Assembly (NCBI RefSeq): GCF_050750585.1
Contig: NZ_JBOJLM010000001.1
Location: 339,933 to 403,932, forward strand
Direction of reading: 5' to 3'
DNA: 64,000 bases
Origin: Salinimicrobium sp050750585
Lineage (GTDB): Bacteria > Bacteroidota > Bacteroidia > Flavobacteriales > Flavobacteriaceae
Made by a program: the position numbers and the translations under genes. Positions 58,208-64,000 of this stretch are shown one piece after another. A model generated the notes under the pieces. The model did no database searches and was not told the origin of the DNA. It saw only the letters and a list, made by a program, of their open reading frames with translations. Numbering within the stretch: the first letter of the stretch is position 1; each line of letters begins with the position of its first letter.

Positions 58208-61207
58208 ATGAAAAGAAAATTAAGTGGAATTCTAACGCTTTTACTGGTGTTAGTGGTGCAAATTTCGTTTGCCCAAGACAGAACGATAGCCGGGATGGTT
58301 ACCGATTCTGAAGGTTTGCCCTTACCTGGAGTTAACGTACTTGTTAAAAACACGAATAGAGGGACACAGACTGATTTCGATGGGAATTATAGTATTAGGG
58401 CTAGTGAAAATGAGATTCTTGTTTTTTCTTACCTTGGTTTTGAGACTATAGAATATCCTATTGCTAATCTTAATACAATTAATGTAACTCTAAGCCCTGA
58501 TGCTGCCGAGCTTGATGAGGTTATTGTACAGGGTTATCGTACCTCGACAAAGGAGAAGTCTAATATTGCGTCAATTACTGTTAGTTCAGAATCTATTGAG
58601 AATCGACCTAATGCCAGTGTTGTGCAGACTTTATCTGGACAAGTTGCAGGATTGAACATTTCTACAAACAGTGGTCAGCCAGGAGCGGCTTCTGTGATTA
58701 ACCTTAGAGGTGTTAACTCTATTAATGGTAATACTCAGCCATTATTTCTTATCGACGGTATCCCTGTTGATGAGAGTAACTTTCGTAGTTTGAACCCTCA
58801 GGATATCGCATCGATCTCTGTGCTAAAAGATGCAGGTGCAACTGCTATCTATGGTAACCGTGGTGCTAACGGTGTGGTGATCATTGAAACTAAACAAGGG
58901 AATTTCGATTCTCCTTTACAAATCAGTGCTACCTCCATTATAAGCTGGAATAAACTTCAAGATCATGATTATGACTTGAACAATGCACCAGAGGAGCTTG
59001 GATTAGAAAATCTTTACGGGTCAGGAAGAGGTGCTTCAATGAGTGAAGAAGAAATTGCTTCAGCTGAATCTGCAGATTGGCTTAACCATTTCTTTAGAAC
59101 TGGTATTACCAAGAACAATACCCTTAGTCTTTCAAGCGGTGGAGAAAGAGCTACTCAATTTACATCGCTTGGGTTCTATGATACTCAGGGAATCTTAAAA
59201 GGTTCAGATTTGAAGAGATTCAACTTTAGAAATAACATCACTGGGAAATCAGATAATGACAAGTTTAATTATGGATCTAGTGTTTCTATAAATTATTCTA
59301 ATTCAAATGAACCTAGTAGTATTGGAACGGGTGGAGTAAACCAAAATTTTGTTTTGGGAGCTTTTCAAGCCTTGCCTTATGTGTTGCCTTCAGGATATGA
59401 AGAATGGGCTGAGGCACCTGTAGCATCTTTTACCGCGACTCCATATATGTTAATGGATAAATTAAAGTACTTCAAACAGGCTGATGAAGAGGTTAAAATT
59501 TTAGGAAGTTTTAATGCTAATTATAATTTCACCGACTATTTGTCTGCTAGTATTGTAATGAGTGCAGATTATGAAAATGAAATTTATGTTCAGGCGGTTC
59601 CTTCAGAATCTTTTAACATCGCTCTTTTTGCTGAAACAGGTAATGATAATGATGGCCGGCAGACTCAGAGTAGCCGTAGAGTGTTTAGTTACAACCAGGT
59701 AGCCTCTCTTAACTTTAACGAGTCATGGGATAAGCATACTCTTGATGTAGGAGTATTTACAGAGTATTTCAAAGCTCACTTAAGAAGTTTTGGCTACACA
59801 GCTAACGGTTTATTCTCAAAAACTTTTGCTTTGGGAGACGGCGCTGGTTTTATTAGTGATAACTCACAAAATGACTGGTATACTGATGAAGCTTTTGCTA
59901 CTAGCAGAAATGCAGGGCTTTTCTCCTATTTTGGACAGATAAACTATGATTACGATACTACCTATGGTGTAGGTGCGACAGTGAGACGTGATGCTTCTTA
60001 TAGATTCCCTGATGCCAATAAATGGGGTACTTTCTATTCTGTTTCCGCAAGATGGAACATTAATAATGAAGATTTCATGGATGGTTCTGTTTTTGATATT
60101 CTTAAACTACGTGCATCTCATGGTACTGCCGGAAACCAAAGAATTACAGGAGATACATATTTCTCAGGTCCAGATTTAGGGAAAAGTTTATTTGCTTCTG
60201 GCGTTGGGTATGGAGGAGAGAATGCTATTTTCCTTAGTCAAATTGGTAACCCTAGCCTTAAGTGGGAAACTGTGACACAAACGAATGTGGGTGTTGATTT
60301 TGAAGTTTTCAACAGAAGGTTGAGAGGGTCTTTTGATGCTTATTGGAAAAAAACAGAAGATTTATTCCAGAGTATGCCAGTTTCAGCAATTAATGCTACA
60401 ACCGGTATTAATACAAACATTGGTTCTTTAACAAACCAGGGGTACGATGTGAACCTTAAATATGATGTTCTAAGAGGTGGTCCTGGAGGATTTAATATGG
60501 ATGTGAGTTTCGTAGGGAACTATAACAAACAAGAATTCGTTGATCTTCCAAGTGAAACTGGAGTAATTGAAGACATTGGACGTGAAGGTGGAAAGTTCGG
60601 AGAAATCTATACCATTAGATTTGCGGGTGTGAACCCGGCTAATGGAAATGTGTTGTTTTATACAGCAGACGGAGATGTTACCGAAACCCCTAATACTGAT
60701 ACTGATAGAGTGTGGACTGATAAAAACATTTATCCTGATTATACTGGAAGTTTTGGTATAAACATGGATTATAAAGGTTTCTTTATCCAATCTCAGTTTA
60801 ACTATGCTGTAGGTGGAGATAGATTTGATTGGGACCTTTTAGGTTATCAGGATCCTTCAAGTATAGGTACCTTTAGACATAACAGAGACCTGGCTAGAGC
60901 CTGGACTCCAGAAAATAGAGTAACTGATATTCCATCTCTTACGGCTACTAACATAAATACTTATGATTCTGATAGATATCTTCGAAGTACAGATCACTTA
61001 AGGATCAGATTTTTAGGTGTTGGGTATAATGTTCCAAATAGATTTTTAGAACCTACTGGTTTTAATCAATTAAGAATATTTGCCAACGCTGAGAATTTAG
61101 TTACTTTTTCAGAATGGAGGGGATTTGATGTAGAGGCTTTACAGAGTGCTCAATGGGATTACCCAACACCAAGAATAATTTCATTGGGAGTAGAATTAGC
61201 TTTTTAA
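58208..61207 (+). CDS. SusC/RagA-type TonB-linked outer-membrane receptor
   Basis: 999 residues with a signal peptide ending I-S-F-A-Q (about 23). The order is a carboxypeptidase-like regulatory domain (about 27-110; G-L-P-L-P-G-V-N-V and D-F-D-G-N-Y), TonB box region (D-E-V-I-V-Q-G-Y), plug (about 120-225; L-R-G-V-N-S-I-N-G and I-Y-G-N-R-G-A-N-G-V-V) and a 22-strand barrel ending V-E-L-A-F. No STN domain is present, so no direct sigma/anti-sigma control. It imports oligomers caught by SusD. The substrate cannot be told: no glycan hydrolase is nearby. The gene is AT-richer than most neighbours. Confidence 0.95.
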   Translation: MKRKLSGILTLLLVLVVQISFAQDRTIAGMVTDSEGLPLPGVNVLVKNTNRGTQTDFDGNYSIRASENEILVFSYLGFETIEYPIANLNTINVTLSPDAAELDEVIVQGYRTSTKEKSNIASITVSSESIENRPNASVVQTLSGQVAGLNISTNSGQPGAASVINLRGVNSINGNTQPLFLIDGIPVDESNFRSLNPQDIASISVLKDAGATAIYGNRGANGVVIIETKQGNFDSPLQISATSIISWNKLQDHDYDLNNAPEELGLENLYGSGRGASMSEEEIASAESADWLNHFFRTGITKNNTLSLSSGGERATQFTSLGFYDTQGILKGSDLKRFNFRNNITGKSDNDKFNYGSSVSINYSNSNEPSSIGTGGVNQNFVLGAFQALPYVLPSGYEEWAEAPVASFTATPYMLMDKLKYFKQADEEVKILGSFNANYNFTDYLSASIVMSADYENEIYVQAVPSESFNIALFAETGNDNDGRQTQSSRRVFSYNQVASLNFNESWDKHTLDVGVFTEYFKAHLRSFGYTANGLFSKTFALGDGAGFISDNSQNDWYTDEAFATSRNAGLFSYFGQINYDYDTTYGVGATVRRDASYRFPDANKWGTFYSVSARWNINNEDFMDGSVFDILKLRASHGTAGNQRITGDTYFSGPDLGKSLFASGVGYGGENAIFLSQIGNPSLKWETVTQTNVGVDFEVFNRRLRGSFDAYWKKTEDLFQSMPVSAINATTGINTNIGSLTNQGYDVNLKYDVLRGGPGGFNMDVSFVGNYNKQEFVDLPSETGVIEDIGREGGKFGEIYTIRFAGVNPANGNVLFYTADGDVTETPNTDTDRVWTDKNIYPDYTGSFGINMDYKGFFIQSQFNYAVGGDRFDWDLLGYQDPSSIGTFRHNRDLARAWTPENRVTDIPSLTATNINTYDSDRYLRSTDHLRIRFLGVGYNVPNRFLEPTGFNQLRIFANAENLVTFSEWRGFDVEALQSAQWDYPTPRIISLGVELAF

Positions 61208-61219
61208 AAAAAAATAAAA

Positions 61220-62674
61220 ATGAAAAAATTAAATCTAATTTATGTTGTCGGTCTTCTGTTCTTCTTTGGAAGTTGTGATGATGCGATAGAAATTGATCAA
61301 CCGGGACGTTTACCGGCAGAACAAGCGTATGAAAATGTTAATGACCTTGAACTTGGATTAACAGGAGTTTACGCACAATTTGATCTTAACCCGGAAATAT
61401 ACTTCACTACTATCTGGACAGACGAGGTGAGTATTGATGCGCCGGAAAATGGTGGACAGGGACAGTCGGATTATGGTTTCGTTTTAAACCCTTCGTCTGC
61501 TGGCCCAGCTGTGATTTGGACAAGTAATTATGCCGCTATTAACGCGGTTAATAGGGTAATTGAAGGAGCACAAGTTATTGAGCCGTCAGAGGGTCAACAA
61601 GAGAAATACAATAGTATTCTTGGTCAGGCCTATGCACTTCGTGCATTTTTCTACTTCCAGTTACAGTCTTATTTCACAACAGATTATGCTGATGATTCAG
61701 CTCTAGGTGTGCCTTTAGTTGATTATGTGCCAACCATTAATGATGAAGCGGTTCTTAGAAGTACAAATGGAGAAATTTTTGCTTTTATTAAAGATGATTT
61801 AAATAAAGCTGAAGACCTTTTGGTTGAGGAGTCAAATGCAACTTTTGTGAGTCAGGATTTTGTTACTGCCTTACGTGCTCGTATGGCTGCATACCGTGAG
61901 AATTATCCTGACGCTGCTACCTATGCTTCAGAATTGTTGGAAGACTACGCAATAGCCGATTCTTTAGAGTATGAAAATATTTGGGAGGATGAAGGTAATA
62001 CTGAAATTATTTTTGAACTGGAACGCACCATTGGTGATAACTATGACCAACAGGGAGCTTCAGGAAGTCCTGCCGGTGCCGGTTATGTTGGAGTTAACTG
62101 GGCATTTACAGGTCCTGGACCAGACGGGGGAGTTTATTATGTAATGAGTCAGTCTTTGTTAAATGAGTTAAATCCTGCTGATGTACGTTTTAATGTTTTG
62201 CTTCATCCAGAGTCAACGACAGAGGTTCCGGTAATTGATAAATATTCTGGTTCTGAATCTCAACCGTTGATGAATGATCTGAAAGTTTTCAGAGCATCTG
62301 AAATGTTGTTAATTCTTGCAGAGGCATATGTTGCTATGGATCGGTTAGAAGATGCTGCTGCTCTTATTAAGCAACTAAGAGACTTAAGGTTTGGCATTGA
62401 CACTGTACTTCCTGTATTCGCAAATAAAGCTGAAGGATTTGGCGCTATCCTTGACGAGAGGAGAATCGAACTTGCTTATGAAGGACACCGGTATAAGGAC
62501 CTTAAGAGATTAGGTGAACGTGGTAACAGAGGAATAGAAAGAGCTCCGGCAGATTGTGCTGTTAATAATGCATGTTCTTTAGATGTCACAGATTACAGGT
62601 TTACTTTTCCAATTCCAATCGTTGAATTAACAGCGACACCTGAATTGCGTGATCAACAGAATCCTGGATACTAA
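61220..62674 (+). CDS. RagB/SusD-type surface lipoprotein
   Basis: 484 residues with a lipoprotein signal (F-F-G-S-C-D, Cys near 19). The SusD-like fold is clear: N-V-N-D-L-E-L-G-L-T-G-V-Y near residue 41, A-L-R-A-F-F-Y-F-Q-L near 139 and D-E-R-R-I-E-L-A-Y-E-G-H-R-Y-K-D-L-K-R-L near the C-terminus (the last strongly conserved). It binds the nutrient at the surface and forms the lid on the SusC barrel. It lies 12 bases after the SusC gene. Confidence 0.95.
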   Translation: MKKLNLIYVVGLLFFFGSCDDAIEIDQPGRLPAEQAYENVNDLELGLTGVYAQFDLNPEIYFTTIWTDEVSIDAPENGGQGQSDYGFVLNPSSAGPAVIWTSNYAAINAVNRVIEGAQVIEPSEGQQEKYNSILGQAYALRAFFYFQLQSYFTTDYADDSALGVPLVDYVPTINDEAVLRSTNGEIFAFIKDDLNKAEDLLVEESNATFVSQDFVTALRARMAAYRENYPDAATYASELLEDYAIADSLEYENIWEDEGNTEIIFELERTIGDNYDQQGASGSPAGAGYVGVNWAFTGPGPDGGVYYVMSQSLLNELNPADVRFNVLLHPESTTEVPVIDKYSGSESQPLMNDLKVFRASEMLLILAEAYVAMDRLEDAAALIKQLRDLRFGIDTVLPVFANKAEGFGAILDERRIELAYEGHRYKDLKRLGERGNRGIERAPADCAVNNACSLDVTDYRFTFPIPIVELTATPELRDQQNPGY

Positions 62675-62691
62675 TTTAAAAATTTAAAAAA

Positions 62692-63591
62692 ATGAAAAGA
62701 ATATTTTCAAAATTATCGGTGTTGCTACTAGTGGTAGGAACATTGGTTAGTTGTGAGGAAGATCTGTTGGTCTACGATGTAGATAATGGACAGACCCTCG
62801 CTGAATTCTCTACGGATGGAGCCAGCCTGGCAACAGCAGAGGAAGGTGCTTCGACTACGGTTGAAGTGGCCGTTAGCACAAGATCATCTAAAGATAGGAG
62901 CATAGAAGTAGTGATTGACGAAGAAGAAACCACTGCTACCCCAGATCAATATGAGATAAGTGATTTATATATACCTGCAAATTCTTTTGTTGGGACAATA
63001 ACTATTACTTCGAATTTTGAAGCTTTACCTGAGTCAGGTAGTACTGTACTTTCATTAAACCTTGTTGGAATTGAAGGTTCAGATGCATCAATTACTCATG
63101 ATACTTATGAAGTAGAGTTGTTTAGATGGTGTACCACTACCCTGGATGAGTACGTTGGAACCTGGACGGGTCCTGGTGCGTGGAATTATCCTACTCAAGT
63201 TGAAACATTTCTAAATGAAGATGGAGAGTTGATGATGACAGGTCTCATGTTTGGTTGGATCGAAATTCCTTGGGGTGAACCAATTGTTACAAGTCAACCT
63301 GTGAAATTGGATGTTAACTTGGAAACTGGTGAAATCACAATAGCAGAACAACCTTATGCTACGACTACTTATGAGGGTGAACCTCAAGCAGCGTATTATC
63401 TTAGAGGTACAGGAACCATTTTAAATTCCTGTGAAAAAGTACTTCAGATAAAACCTGTATTAGTTCAACCCGATGGTGCTGGTGTTCTTACTGGACCAAG
63501 ATATGGTGGTCCGGTTTTTACTGAAACTATTCAACTTATAGCAAGTGATGCGCCTGATTCAGGAGACGGAGACGGTTCTTCTGAAGAGTAA
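62692..63591 (+). CDS. Lipoprotein of the SusC/D operon, likely surface substrate-binding
   Basis: 299 residues with a lipoprotein signal (L-V-S-C-E-E, Cys near 21). Residues about 25-150 look like a Calx-beta or DUF1735-type strand-rich domain (T-V-E-V-A-V-S-T-R-S-S then I-T-I-T-S-N-F). The C-terminal half has W-T-G-P-G-A-W-N-Y-P and A-Y-Y-L-R-G-T-G-T, not a family I can name. The tail is acidic and Gly/Ser-rich. It is the third gene of the uptake operon and most likely a surface-exposed binding accessory, like SusE/F-type proteins, by position only. Confidence 0.8.
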   Translation: MKRIFSKLSVLLLVVGTLVSCEEDLLVYDVDNGQTLAEFSTDGASLATAEEGASTTVEVAVSTRSSKDRSIEVVIDEEETTATPDQYEISDLYIPANSFVGTITITSNFEALPESGSTVLSLNLVGIEGSDASITHDTYEVELFRWCTTTLDEYVGTWTGPGAWNYPTQVETFLNEDGELMMTGLMFGWIEIPWGEPIVTSQPVKLDVNLETGEITIAEQPYATTTYEGEPQAAYYLRGTGTILNSCEKVLQIKPVLVQPDGAGVLTGPRYGGPVFTETIQLIASDAPDSGDGDGSSEE

Positions 63592-63614
63592 CATTTAAAA
63601 GCGTTAATATTATG

Positions 63615-63653
63615 AAAAAGGGCTGCTCAATTAATCTGAACAGCCCTTTTTTT
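63615..63653 (+). terminator. Strong terminator of the Sus-like operon
   Basis: AAAAAGGGCTG (63615-63625) pairs with CAGCCCTTTTT, extended inward by TCA/TGA after one mismatch. A T run ends it. Confidence 0.92.
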
Positions 63654-64000
63654 GCTCAACCCTCTTTCTGAAAAAAATTGATGATAATCTGAATTTATTA
63701 TTAGTTCTTCAACAAATAATAAATTAAACGAACATAAAAGGATTACAACCTGGATCTAAATATTAGATTCAAGTGAGAAGTACAGTGTGGGAATGCTCAA
63801 ATAAATATAATACATTAGACAAGGTCTCACCAAAGCCAGTATCCATACCTTTAAAAAAGAGACGCTAGCCCATAAATTAAAAAGAGGTTCTGATGAAAAA
63901 TTGAATACCGCGCACCTTAAGAATAAAATTGAACTCTCCAATTAGCACTATAATGTTTCAATTCAAAAAAGAAATTTTTTTGGCTGAGAATATGCTAGTT
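63654..64000. other. AT-rich tail without a clear gene; possible integrase remnant
   Basis: No convincing start-to-stop gene is seen in these 347 bases. One open stretch (63811-63945, plus strand) reads G-L-T-K-A-S-I-H-T-F-K-K then A-H-K-L-K-R-G-S-D, which faintly recalls the I-H-T-L-R-H of tyrosine recombinases near their C-terminus. The essential Arg and His are not both kept, so at best it is a decayed fragment. Confidence 0.25.

Overview
The window is a stretch of chromosome from a member of the Bacteroidota, most likely a marine Flavobacteriaceae of the Gramella/Salegentibacter type. The evidence is an estimated GC content near 40 percent; a SusC/SusD pair; type IX secretion signatures (a type B sorting domain next to PorP/SprF); an exosortase F pair; a class II HMG-CoA reductase with a GYDIA-type GHMP kinase; promoters with the Bacteroidetes -7 box TAnnTTTG; and almost no Shine-Dalgarno sequences. 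No rRNA, tRNA, CRISPR array, intact prophage or insertion sequence was seen. Genes are dense and often overlap by 1 to 17 bases.

Layout. 1-4.7 kb: end of a TPR protein, lptC, a small membrane protein, a CNNM/CBS protein and a PpiD-like chaperone. 4.8-7.0 kb (minus): mevalonate-pathway genes. 7.2-12.8 kb: a dipeptidyl-peptidase and two POT peptide transporters fused head to tail by TAATG overlaps. 12.9-18.3 kb: a thioredoxin-like protein, then a minus-strand run of surE, a membrane protein, lpxB, NlpC/P60 and comEC. 18.4-20.6 kb: a tail-specific protease. 20.7-21.4 kb: a gene-free tandem-repeat array. 21.4-28.4 kb (minus): purH, mreB, mreC, mreD, mrdA and rodA, the cell-elongation operon. 28.6-31.8 kb: an ABC permease, a serine hydrolase and a GAF-domain reductase. 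31.9-32.9 kb: exosortase F and its partner. 32.9-46.4 kb: a copper/heavy-metal resistance block (HYC_CC_PP protein, CusA-, CusC- and CusB-like proteins, DUF3347 lipoprotein, an HMA-AraC regulator, a P1B-ATPase with five HMA domains, and a permease). 46.4-58 kb: a zinc metalloprotease, a T9SS cargo with PorP/SprF, lysS, a YqaE peptide, lipB, a large unknown lipoprotein and rnhB. 58.2-63.6 kb: a SusC/SusD/lipoprotein uptake operon.

The metal block reads as one programme. A periplasm-to-outside RND pump, a cytoplasm-to-periplasm ATPase with an unusually long metal-relay arm, periplasmic carriers that share the DUF3347 and Cys-rich heavy-metal-binding modules, and a regulator that carries its own CxxC sensor-like domain lie in one direction.

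The most unusual signal is not a gene. A 13-bp palindrome, AAAATGNCATTTT, occurs eight times exactly and about a dozen times with one mismatch, inside genes in two reading phases and between genes, often with extended TGTC/GACA arms. Two exact copies lie inside comEC. Other structure that genes do not explain: a 162-bp four-copy tandem array that ends in degenerate heptanucleotide repeats abutting the rodA stop codon; a perfect heptanucleotide array that supplies the stop codon of the 808-residue lipoprotein gene; a terminator-like hairpin inside the lptC signal-peptide codons; and a strong hairpin that covers the comEC start.
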